Source: a virus. From it: a stretch of 37,957 nucleotides of DNA. Where the stretch lies: the IMG/VR virus record IMGVR_UViG_3300035670_000626, positions 1 through 37,957 of that record. One strand, 5' to 3'. The position numbers were made by a program, and so were the translations under genes. Positions within the stretch are counted from its first letter, which is position 1; every line of letters starts with the position of its first letter. Shown here one piece after another: positions 12,820 to 20,254 of the stretch. The notes below the pieces were generated by a model. The model had not been told where the DNA came from. It ran no database searches and worked only from the letters and a program-made list of their open reading frames with translations.

Positions 12820-15681
12820 ATGTACCACTTCCTCCAGTTCAATCCCAACAAGAAGGAAGCCTGGCGGCTTTACGACGAGAAGCAGCTCGCCGACCTGCCC
12901 CAGCCGCCAGCCTTCATTACGGTCCTGCGCGTTGACCAGGACCCAGAGAATTACGCCGAGAACGGGGAGGATCCGCTTGACCATGTGAAGTACCAGGGTC
13001 CTATGTACTTCGACTTCGACGGAGCAGACCTCGACGAGGTGCTCGACTCTGTTCGCACAGTGCTGGACACCCTGACCCGCAAGCTGGACATCAACAAGGA
13101 CTACATCCACTGCTGGCTCTCCGGCCAGAAGGGTGTGCATATCACCGTCCCTGAGCAGGTGTTCGGCATCAAAGGGCCGATGAAGGCGCTGCCCCTGATT
13201 TACCGTGAGGTAGCGGCCACATTCAAAGCACCTTGCCTGGACATGAGCGTCTACTCAGCCGGCCGCGGCCGGATGTGGCGCTGCGAAAACATCGCACGGC
13301 CCGGTACCGGCACCTTCAAGGTCGGCACCACGGTAGACGAGCTGATGGAGATGGACGCGGAGCAGTATGAGGTCCTCGTGGCCGCTGCCCGCCCTCCCCT
13401 GGCTCGCGCCCTGCCGCCGAAGAACGTGATCCACGCTCGCGCTGAGTCAATCCTGAAAAGTGCCAAGGCCGCCGCCCTGCAGAAGATCAAGGCGATGAAG
13501 TCAAGCACCGTAGTTCCGAAGGAAGCCCTGCGCGAGTACGGAGAAACCCCGGGCTGCGTGCTCAAGCTGATCACCGAGGGCGACTGCGAGGCGTCCAACT
13601 GGAACCAGGCGGCCATGCAGGTGGCGGCCTACATCGCTGCCCGCTACGAGCGCAGCGAGGAAGCCGAGTACACCGCAGACGTGATCGACCCGTTCATCGA
13701 GAACGTCGATAGCAGCAGCCGTCCGAGTGCCAAGGAGCGCCGCAAGCACGTGCAGGAGCAACTCAACCGGGCCTTCAGTGGCCGGCTGAAGCTGCTGCCT
13801 GGGCCACTGATCGCCACGATCGGCACGCCATGCGGCGCCTGCCCTATCTGCCGCAGTGACCTTGCAGAGAATCCGGCTGACGAGGAAGCCAAGGGAGATG
13901 CCTACGACGCTGACATGCGTATCAGGGCAGCTGACCAGGGCTACCTGCACATCACTGACACCGGTGTCCGTCAGCTCACCAGCTTCACCTTCTGGCCACA
14001 CACCGAGATCCACGACCTGGAGGACGTGTCCACAGGTGAGCACTCTGTGTACCGGGAGTCAGCGCGTAAGGCCATGGTCGGCACCCTTATCGATGACGAG
14101 GGTGTCGAGTTCAAGGACCTGCACGTTGACGAAAGCGCCTGGAAGTCCCGCCGCGAACTGATGAACTCATTCGCCGGCTACGGCACCGCAGTGGTGCTGT
14201 GCTCAGACGCTGACACCCAGCGCCTACTCAAGGCTGTACGGCAGATTGCCCGCAACAAGGCCCCTGACAAGGAACTCGAGAAAATGGTCCGCACCAACCT
14301 CTGCGGGATGCTGTTCGACCGGCAGAAGGGAAAGATCATCCCCCACTACGTCGAGGACGCTGGAGCCTGCTCCAGTAACGGCACCCACAGCAAATACTTC
14401 TACTCGGGCGACCCCAAGCAGTCCCCGAAACTTCTGGAAGAGTCTTACCCCTTCGTCAATGACACAGAGCTGGAGGAAGCGATCCGCAACCTCTGCTACG
14501 TCAATCTGCCGGAGAGCGTCGGGGCGATCCTGGGGTGGCACGTAGCCTGCCACTTCCGCGAGCACATCCAGATCAACGAGGCACAGTTCCCGCTGCTGAA
14601 TATCAGCGGCAACGCCCAGGCAGGCAAGACCTCCCTGGCGATCCTGACCAGCTTCATCAACGGGATGGACTACGAGCGTTCGGACTTCCTGAACGTAGAA
14701 GTTTCCACGGTTTTCCCTCTGATCAAGTTCGTGTCGAGCAGCAGCACTGTGCCCCGTCTGGTCGAAGAAGTGAACCCGGCCAACATGGCTGCCGGTATGT
14801 ACAGCAAGGTCCTCGGCGTCTTCAAGGCCGCCTGGAACCGAGCCCCTGTGCCCCGCGGCAAGATCCTCGACAAAGAGGTCAAGGTGTCCAACGAGCGGGT
14901 CAGCTCGCCGATCGTCTACACCAGCGAGCAGACGGCCACTGTGCCTTCCCTGCGCAGCCGGACAGTAGAGGTCAAGCTGACCGCCCGCGCCCTGAATGAC
15001 CCCAAGTACCGGGAGCACTACAAGGAGGCCCGCTCTCGCCGATTCGCCCTCCTGCGCATGGCCAAGGCACTGGTTACGAAGGCCCTCAGCACCAGTCCGA
15101 CGCAGGTGCAGAAGATCTTCGAGGAGATGAAGCAGTACGTGCCAGACCGCCTTGGCCCGCGTCCGCAGTGGAGCTATCAGGTGACCATGACCGGCCTGCA
15201 CCTGCTGGCTGAGACCATGGACGACTACCAGGTGAAGGGCCGGGAGCATGTGGACGGCCTGCTGGAAGCCCTCAAGGCCCACCTGGTGGACAACGCGAGC
15301 GAGATGGAGAAGGAGAAGTCAGTCTCCGAGGTCGACCGCGTGCTGGCCACCATGAACCTGCTGGCCGAAGAGCCTGATGACCGCACCACCGGGCTCCGCG
15401 CCGGCGACCACTACTGGCGTCAGGGCAACAACCTGTTCCTGGTTATCGCCTCCTGCCTGCCCCGCTACTGCCGCTACGCCAAGGCCCTCGGCGACGTGCC
15501 GGTGATCAAGGAAGCGCGGCAGATGACCAGCCTGCTGGAGGGCGAGATGTACTTCGACCGCAAGGAGGCGCACCCGACACGGGAAGGCGTCGAGGTCCAC
15601 GTCATCAACATCGAAACCCTGAGAGCCAAAGGCACCCCTCTCACCAACTTCCAGGACGGCACAGAGCCGTCGGAGAACTGA
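12820..15681 (+). CDS. AEP-type primase fused to AAA/SF3-like helicase
   Basis: Probably the replicative primase-helicase. The 953-residue protein starts with an archaeo-eukaryotic primase domain: the metal-binding FDFDG (64-68), SGQKGVHI (101-108) and DMSVYSAGRGRMWR (141-154). A Cys-rich motif PCGACPICRSD (around 330) could bind zinc. The C-terminal half has Walker A GNAQAGKTS (about 597-605), a Walker-B-like LVEEVNP and a downstream PIVYTSEQ-SLRSRTVEVKL region, as in D5/DUF927-like helicases. The size fits phage primase-helicases. It lies directly in the replication operon; the small zinc-finger gene starts two bases after its stop. Confidence 0.88.
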   Translation: MYHFLQFNPNKKEAWRLYDEKQLADLPQPPAFITVLRVDQDPENYAENGEDPLDHVKYQGPMYFDFDGADLDEVLDSVRTVLDTLTRKLDINKDYIHCWLSGQKGVHITVPEQVFGIKGPMKALPLIYREVAATFKAPCLDMSVYSAGRGRMWRCENIARPGTGTFKVGTTVDELMEMDAEQYEVLVAAARPPLARALPPKNVIHARAESILKSAKAAALQKIKAMKSSTVVPKEALREYGETPGCVLKLITEGDCEASNWNQAAMQVAAYIAARYERSEEAEYTADVIDPFIENVDSSSRPSAKERRKHVQEQLNRAFSGRLKLLPGPLIATIGTPCGACPICRSDLAENPADEEAKGDAYDADMRIRAADQGYLHITDTGVRQLTSFTFWPHTEIHDLEDVSTGEHSVYRESARKAMVGTLIDDEGVEFKDLHVDESAWKSRRELMNSFAGYGTAVVLCSDADTQRLLKAVRQIARNKAPDKELEKMVRTNLCGMLFDRQKGKIIPHYVEDAGACSSNGTHSKYFYSGDPKQSPKLLEESYPFVNDTELEEAIRNLCYVNLPESVGAILGWHVACHFREHIQINEAQFPLLNISGNAQAGKTSLAILTSFINGMDYERSDFLNVEVSTVFPLIKFVSSSSTVPRLVEEVNPANMAAGMYSKVLGVFKAAWNRAPVPRGKILDKEVKVSNERVSSPIVYTSEQTATVPSLRSRTVEVKLTARALNDPKYREHYKEARSRRFALLRMAKALVTKALSTSPTQVQKIFEEMKQYVPDRLGPRPQWSYQVTMTGLHLLAETMDDYQVKGREHVDGLLEALKAHLVDNASEMEKEKSVSEVDRVLATMNLLAEEPDDRTTGLRAGDHYWRQGNNLFLVIASCLPRYCRYAKALGDVPVIKEARQMTSLLEGEMYFDRKEAHPTREGVEVHVINIETLRAKGTPLTNFQDGTEPSEN

Positions 15682-15682
15682 C

Positions 15683-15946
15683 ATGCAGATCACAGCCCAC
15701 GAAGACAGAGTTCACCACGCTGACCCGGTAGACCGGGCCTCCCACGAGGAGCAGCTCGCCCTGGACGCCGCCATCAAGACGGCGCTGAACAAGCGGGAGC
15801 CCGCCCTGAAAGCGGTGGGCACCTGCTACAACTGCGGCGAAGTGTTCGGCGACGACGAGCAGTCTCTGCGCTTCTGCGACGAGGACTGCCGCGACGACTA
15901 CGAGCATCGAATGACTCGCCGCCGGGTAAACGGAACCCTCCAATGA
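15683..15946 (+). CDS. Small zinc-finger protein
   Basis: The 87-residue protein has GTCYNCGEVFGDD (46-58) and RFCDEDCRDDYEHR (63-76), a CxxC ... CxxxC arrangement as in small phage zinc fingers of the DUF2116/HNH-accessory type. The N-terminus is His/Asp rich and the C-terminus basic (MTRRRVNG). It probably binds DNA or a replication protein. ATGA overlap with the SNF2 helicase gene. Confidence 0.78.
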   Translation: MQITAHEDRVHHADPVDRASHEEQLALDAAIKTALNKREPALKAVGTCYNCGEVFGDDEQSLRFCDEDCRDDYEHRMTRRRVNGTLQ

Positions 15947-17583
15947 ACCTGGCAGGACTGCTGTCGACAGTCGGGGTGCAGGGCGCCCCTGACTGGTTCG
16001 GCGAGGTGCCTCTGGCATTCTGGCCGATGGACCACCAGCTGGAGACCTTGCGGCAGTACCCCCGCAAGATGCGCTACCTGGACGCCTCGGACCCTGGCAC
16101 AGGCAAGACCTACCCTGCCCAGGCTCACGCCATCCTGATGGCTGCGCTCGGGAACAAGGTCGTTTTCACCATGCCTCCGAAGCTGATCAGCCAGTTCATT
16201 GAGGAGATGAAGGACTTCTTCATCGGCATCGAGAAGCACCTGCGAATCGAGCACCTCGATGTGCCAGCTGCCCAGAAGCTGAAGCTGATCGACGAGTGGG
16301 ACGCCACAGGCTGGCCGGACATCCTGGTCATGTCCTACGACATCTACCGGGTGTTAAACGACAAGGCGCCGAAGAAGGCTGTCGGAACCAATATGTGGTT
16401 TCTGGAGGATGGCACGCCCTACTTCAAGGGGCCTGGCGATCCGTACCGGCCTGGTGCTAAGGCGTTCACTAAGGACGGCAGGGAGATCAACAAGCGCGGC
16501 AAGGCCGACAACCGCTTCCAGTTCAAGCTGAAGAAGGTCGGCTATAACGTGCTGTTCTTCGACGAAGCCCATGCGCTGTGCGGGATTGAGTCTATCCTGG
16601 CCACCTCCGTGCACGAAATGAGCGAGCGGCTGAAGGATGACGTGGCCATCTACCTGATGACCGGCACACCCATCCCGACGCACTTGGAGGACGTGTACGG
16701 CCTGCTCCGGCTGATCAACCCGGACGCTTACCTCAACAAGTCGGCGTTCATGCGGCAGCACTGCGAGCTGAGCAGCCAGACACTGAACACTGGCAAGAAA
16801 GAGATCACGGTGCAGAAGGTGGTTGGATACTTCAACACCGACAAGGTCCACGCTGAGCTATACAAGAACGCCCGCCGGGTGCAGAAGCGCGACGTGCTGC
16901 AGATGCCGGATCCGATCATCAGTCAGATCCGCGTCAGCCTGGCCGGAGCGCACAAGCGGCTCTACAAGAAGATCATCAACGATCGGTTCGCCGTGCTCGG
17001 CGACAACGTCCTGGCTCCGGACAACCAGAGCGCCCTGCGGCACCTGGCCTTGCAGCTGATCAGCTGCCCGGAGGAGTTCGACCCGACAGGGAAGATTGGG
17101 CAGGACAACGAGCTGGCAGCTGCCTGCGACCAGCTGCTCGACAGCATCAACCCCGGCAACCACAAGGTGATCATCTTCGCTTACTACAAGAAGGCGATCG
17201 ATTTCCTGGCCAAGCGCTACGCCCACTGGAACCCTGCAGTGGTGTACGGCGAGTCTGCGTCAGGTCGCAACGAGGTGGATCGATTCAAGAAGGACAGCGA
17301 CTGCCGAATTGCGATCATCAACTGGAAGTCAGGCGGCGCAGGTCTGAACCTGCAGGTTGCCTCACACATCGTGTTCTACGAGTGCCCGACCTCCCCAGGG
17401 GACGCCAAGCAAGCGATTGCAAGGGCCGACCGCAAGGGACAGGAAAACATCGTGAACGTCTATTTCTTCCGCGTTATGGGCACCCTGCTCGACCGGAACT
17501 TCAAGAATCTCCTCAAGAACGAGCAGAGCAACAACCGCGTCATTCGTGACCGGAAGGACCTCCTGCACGAACTGTTGAGATGA
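15943..17583 (+). CDS. SNF2-like SF2 DNA helicase/translocase
   Basis: ATP-dependent DNA translocase, probably for branch migration or fork restart. The 546-residue protein shows Walker A DPGTGKTY (50-57), the DEAH box FFDEAHAL (about 205-212), motif III LMTGTPIP (about 238) and SNF2-type motifs V-VI WKSGGAGLNLQVASH and AIARADRKGQ (about 464-501). It has a 70-residue insertion rich in Lys and Gly between motifs Ib and II. Phage members of this family often lie next to primase and polymerase, as here. It ends the operon; a fresh promoter follows within 10 bp. Confidence 0.93.
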   Translation: MNLAGLLSTVGVQGAPDWFGEVPLAFWPMDHQLETLRQYPRKMRYLDASDPGTGKTYPAQAHAILMAALGNKVVFTMPPKLISQFIEEMKDFFIGIEKHLRIEHLDVPAAQKLKLIDEWDATGWPDILVMSYDIYRVLNDKAPKKAVGTNMWFLEDGTPYFKGPGDPYRPGAKAFTKDGREINKRGKADNRFQFKLKKVGYNVLFFDEAHALCGIESILATSVHEMSERLKDDVAIYLMTGTPIPTHLEDVYGLLRLINPDAYLNKSAFMRQHCELSSQTLNTGKKEITVQKVVGYFNTDKVHAELYKNARRVQKRDVLQMPDPIISQIRVSLAGAHKRLYKKIINDRFAVLGDNVLAPDNQSALRHLALQLISCPEEFDPTGKIGQDNELAAACDQLLDSINPGNHKVIIFAYYKKAIDFLAKRYAHWNPAVVYGESASGRNEVDRFKKDSDCRIAIINWKSGGAGLNLQVASHIVFYECPTSPGDAKQAIARADRKGQENIVNVYFFRVMGTLLDRNFKNLLKNEQSNNRVIRDRKDLLHELLR

Positions 17584-17586
17584 TCG

Positions 17587-17666
17587 TTGACAGGCCGATT
17601 TCTGGCCCGTATAACGACAACCCTCAGAGCCATATTTATGGGCTTCTGTGTAACCATACTGACAGC
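17587..17666 (+). promoter_or_regulatory. Near-consensus sigma70 promoter with operators before the SSB-like gene
   Basis: TTGACA (17587-17592), 17-bp spacer, TATAAC (17610-17615) is the best promoter in the window. GCCATATTTATGG (17629-17641) lies just after the expected start point and a degenerate inverted partner, CCATACTGACAGC (17654-17666, 9 of 13), 25 bp further. The untranslated leader is about 80 bases. Confidence 0.85.
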
Positions 17667-17702
17667 GACAATCGAAACTGACATCGAAGAGGAAACACCA
17701 AA

Positions 17703-18551
17703 ATGGCACTCGTAAAACCGCAAGTAGCTCAGAAAGAAGAAACCCTGGCCGCTGAAGCCGTAGCCCAGACCGCCGAGCAGGTGGTTGAGCAGGAAGTAGT
17801 GGCCGAGCAGGCACCGGTCGAGACCGGCGAAGTGCTGGAGGCTGAAGGCGTAGAAGCCACTGCCGCCACCGCAGAGGTGGTTGAGATCCAGCCCGCTGCC
17901 GAGCCCGCCCAGGCTGTAGCCGTCGCTGAACCCGCAGCAGCCAAGGCCGTAACGGTCGGCGAGCAGCGCACTAACGCCATGGCACAGTTCACCCAGGATC
18001 AGGCCGCAAACGGCTTCGAGGGCCTGGAGCTGAGCGGCATGTCCTTCGACCGCATCAAGCTGCACGAAGGTCAGTTCAAGCTGGGCACCGAGGAGACTGA
18101 GCTGGGTACCGACATCCAGGTCGTGATCCACAGCACCCGCAAGATCTTCGTGGTGCGCCAGAGCGACGACAACGACGCCGAGACCTTCTACTCCTACGAC
18201 CCGAAGGGCCTGACCTTCACCGACGGCAGCTCGGCGCAGGAGAAGCTGGAAGACTGGCTGGACGACGGCTACGGCACCGAGGAGAGCCCGCTCGACATCC
18301 GCGAGTACCTGGAGGCCATGGCCACCCTGGTCAACCGCGAAGACGAGCATGAAGGCACCATGGTGATGCTGAGCATCCCGCCGGCCTCGAAAGCCCGTCT
18401 GGCAGGCGTAGCTGCCCAGGCCTACACCCGCTTCAAGGGTGCCACCTTGGGCCAGGTCGTCACCCAGTGCTCCGTAGGCAAGAAGATCGGCGAAGGCCAG
18501 AAAGCCTTCCGTCCGTGGGTCTTCAAAGCCCTGGAGCGCTTCGAGGGCTGA
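17703..18551 (+). CDS. Probable abundant DNA-binding protein (SSB-like), monocistronic
   Basis: The 282-residue protein has a low-complexity N-terminal third rich in Ala, Glu and Val (about 1-85), then a folded region with FDRIKLHEGQFKLG, a beta-rich VVIHSTRKIFVVRQSDD and a C-terminal IPPASKARLAG-ATLGQVVTQCSVGKKIG region. Similar C-terminal regions occur in phage proteins annotated as single-stranded DNA binding; I cannot prove it from sequence. Support comes from context: own near-consensus promoter and strong terminator, placement between helicase and nucleotide genes, no other SSB in the window. Ribosome binding site GAGGAAA. The acidic tail is N-terminal, unlike E. coli SSB. Confidence 0.7.
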   Translation: MALVKPQVAQKEETLAAEAVAQTAEQVVEQEVVAEQAPVETGEVLEAEGVEATAATAEVVEIQPAAEPAQAVAVAEPAAAKAVTVGEQRTNAMAQFTQDQAANGFEGLELSGMSFDRIKLHEGQFKLGTEETELGTDIQVVIHSTRKIFVVRQSDDNDAETFYSYDPKGLTFTDGSSAQEKLEDWLDDGYGTEESPLDIREYLEAMATLVNREDEHEGTMVMLSIPPASKARLAGVAAQAYTRFKGATLGQVVTQCSVGKKIGEGQKAFRPWVFKALERFEG

Positions 18552-18569
18552 CAGCCTTCCTACCCAAAA

Positions 18570-18596
18570 GGACCCGGCGATGCCGGGTCCTTTTTT
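18570..18596 (+). terminator. Rho-independent terminator after the SSB-like gene
   Basis: GGACCCGGC (18570-18578), loop GAT, GCCGGGTCC (18582-18590), followed by six T. Preceded by AAAA, so it may act in both directions. Confidence 0.95.
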
Positions 18597-18620
18597 CTCG
18601 CCCCGAGTTTCTAGCAAAGC

Positions 18621-18633
18621 CCATAACTACCGA
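18621..18633 (+). promoter_or_regulatory. Degenerate operator copy before the MazG-like gene
   Basis: CCATAACTACCGA matches the inverted site CCATAAATACAGG at 10 of 13 bases and sits beside the ribosome binding site GAGG. No convincing promoter is seen between the terminator and this site. Confidence 0.3.
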
Positions 18634-18640
18634 GGTTCAA

Positions 18641-19036
18641 ATGGAAATCACCCCAGAAGTGGCAGCCAGAATTGCCGCCACCCCGTACGAGAAGATGGTT
18701 GCTGACCTGGCCAAGCCAGGCGTGGACATCGTCCGCCAGACCTGCCCCCAGAAGGCCCACCTGAACCACATGGCGATTGGCGTGTCCGGCGAGGCCGGCG
18801 AGCTGCTCGACGCCATCAAGCGCCACACGATCTACGACAAGCCCCTGGATCGGGAGAACGTGGTCGAGGAGCTTGGCGACCTGGAGTTCTACCTCGAAGG
18901 TCTGCGAGCCTCAATCGGCATCACCCGCGAAGAGACCCTGGAGCACAACAAGCTGAAGCTCCTCGGTAAGCGCTACGCCAGCGGCAAGTACAGCGACGAG
19001 CAGGCCATAGCCCGCGCTGACAAGGCAGGTGCCTGA
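18641..19036 (+). CDS. MazG-like nucleoside triphosphate pyrophosphohydrolase
   Basis: All-alpha NTP pyrophosphohydrolases hydrolyse (d)NTPs to monophosphates; phage members may lower ppGpp or non-canonical dNTPs. The 131-residue protein has the magnesium-binding motif E51-x-x-E54 (GEAGELLDAIKR) and a second EE-x-x-D motif (VVEELGDLEFYL, E76-E77-D80). GAGG precedes the ATG by 6 bases. Its stop overlaps by one base the start of the Acb2-like gene, so the two are made together. Confidence 0.85.
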   Translation: MEITPEVAARIAATPYEKMVADLAKPGVDIVRQTCPQKAHLNHMAIGVSGEAGELLDAIKRHTIYDKPLDRENVVEELGDLEFYLEGLRASIGITREETLEHNKLKLLGKRYASGKYSDEQAIARADKAGA

Positions 19037-19335
19037 TGGATAACCAGCACCGCAAGATCGCCGGCTACCGCGAGCTGAGCCAGACAGAAATCGACCTGAT
19101 GAACCGGATCAAAGCCAAGGGCGGCGAGCTGCTGGAGCTGCAATCCGAGCTGATTCAAATGCTGATTCAACAGGGGCGCGACAAGGCCGCCGACGCAGCC
19201 TATAACACTGACTGCCACGCAGAACTCGAACGCTTCCAGACCGCCGAACCTGTGCGCTGGGCGGCCATCGGCAAGACCGACATCCAGACCGGCATCATGG
19301 CCATGGTGCGCGCCGTCGCCCAGCCCTCCGTTTAA
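19036..19335 (+). CDS. acb2: Acb2-type anti-CBASS cyclic-nucleotide sponge
   Basis: Acb2 proteins form hexamers that sequester cyclic di- and trinucleotides made by host CBASS, preventing effector activation. The 99-residue product has the family signature: HRKIAGYRELSQTEIDLMNRIKAKG (by position 5-29), a central helix, and AIGKTDIQTGIMAMVRAVAQP near the C-terminus (77-97). Y11 and K26 fall at positions reported, as I recall, to contact the ligand in the Pseudomonas phage PaMx33 protein. Length matches Acb2 rather than the longer Tad1, which shares this hairpin domain. Downstream of MazG-like and upstream of thymidylate synthase. Confidence 0.88.
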   Translation: MDNQHRKIAGYRELSQTEIDLMNRIKAKGGELLELQSELIQMLIQQGRDKAADAAYNTDCHAELERFQTAEPVRWAAIGKTDIQTGIMAMVRAVAQPSV

Positions 19336-19343
19336 CTGCGAAC

Positions 19344-19380
19344 CCGTAAATACAGGAGTGCCGGCGGAACTCCGCCGGCA
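19344..19380 (+). promoter_or_regulatory. Operator copy and leader hairpin before thymidylate synthase
   Basis: CCGTAAATACAGG (19344-19356) is a strong inverted TATTTA-core site. It is followed by TGCCGGCGG (19359-19367), loop AACT, CCGCCGGCA (19372-19380), a perfect 9-bp stem ending 11 bases before the ATG and next to the ribosome binding site GCGAGG. With no U tract it is unlikely to be a terminator; it may control translation of the synthase. Confidence 0.6.
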
Positions 19381-19391
19381 GCGAGGCATCG

Positions 19392-20246
19392 ATGAAACAG
19401 TACAAAGATCTCGTAAGCCGTATCGTGAACGAAGGCCAGGCAGTGCCTGACCGCACCGGTACCGGAACCCGCAAGGTGTTCGGCCACCAGATGCGCTTCG
19501 ACCTGCAGGAAGGCTTCCCGCTGGTCACCCTCAAGAAGACCTTCTTCAAGGGCGTAGTTGTGGAGCTTCTGTGGATGCTCCGCGGTGACACCAACATCAA
19601 CTGGCTGCAGCAGCACGGCGTCCACATCTGGGACGAGTGGAGCACGCCAAACGGAGACCTCGGCCCGGTGTACGGTGCCCAATGGCGCAACTACAAGGCT
19701 GCCGACGGGGCCGGTATCGACCAGATCGGGGCGCTGCTGGCCAACCTGGCAGAGCGCCCCTTCAGCCGGCGCCATGTGATCAGCGCGTGGAACCCCGGCG
19801 ACCTCCCTGACGAGAAAGTCAGCCCGCAGGAGAACGTGCAGATCGGCAACATGGCTCTGGCGCCCTGCCACTGCCTGTTCCAGTTCGACGTAGCGCCTGA
19901 CCCATTCGGCGGCAAGCCGATCCTCAGCTGCCAGCTGTATCAGCGGTCGGGAGACGCCTTCCTCGGGATTCCGTTCAATATCGCGTCGTATTCGCTGCTC
20001 ACCCACATGATCGCCCACCATCTGGGCTACCAGGTCGGGGAGTTCATCTGGACCGGCGGCGACTGCCACCTCTACTCGAACCACGCCGAGCAGGTGCGCG
20101 AGCTGCTGCAGCGCGAGCCGCTGCCACTTCCTCGCATCGAACTGAACTACCCAGCCAGCACCCCGCTGGAAGAGGTAGAGCCCAGCCAGATCGTTCTTCA
20201 CGACTACCAGCACCACAGCGCCCTGGCCGCGCCCGTGGCGGTATAG
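19392..20246 (+). CDS. thyA: Thymidylate synthase (ThyA type)
   Basis: Converts dUMP and methylene-tetrahydrofolate to dTMP and dihydrofolate. The 284-residue protein has the nucleophile C159 in [11 protein letters not shown], the phosphate-binding SRR (125-127), IWDEW (79-83), N196 in IPFNIASY that selects dUMP over dCMP, and [12 protein letters not shown] (220-231). Length is near the E. coli enzyme (264). All TS-type residues I can check are kept, and the phage also has dihydrofolate reductase, which argues for true dTMP synthesis rather than dUMP hydroxymethylation. Preceded by an operator and hairpin (19344-19380). Confidence 0.96.
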   Translation: MKQYKDLVSRIVNEGQAVPDRTGTGTRKVFGHQMRFDLQEGFPLVTLKKTFFKGVVVELLWMLRGDTNINWLQQHGVHIWDEWSTPNGDLGPVYGAQWRNYKAADGAGIDQIGALLANLAERPFSRRHVISAWNPGDLPDEKVSPQENVQIGNMALAPCHCLFQFDVAPDPFGGKPILSCQLYQRSGDAFLGIPFNIASYSLLTHMIAHHLGYQVGEFIWTGGDCHLYSNHAEQVRELLQREPLPLPRIELNYPASTPLEEVEPSQIVLHDYQHHSALAAPVAV

Positions 20247-20254
20247 GAGATCCC

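Noticed and set aside
19392-20246. Thymidylate synthase homologue as dUMP hydroxymethylase of a hypermodified phage
   Set aside because: All TS residues that could be checked are canonical and a DHFR gene is present, which a hydroxymethylase would not need.
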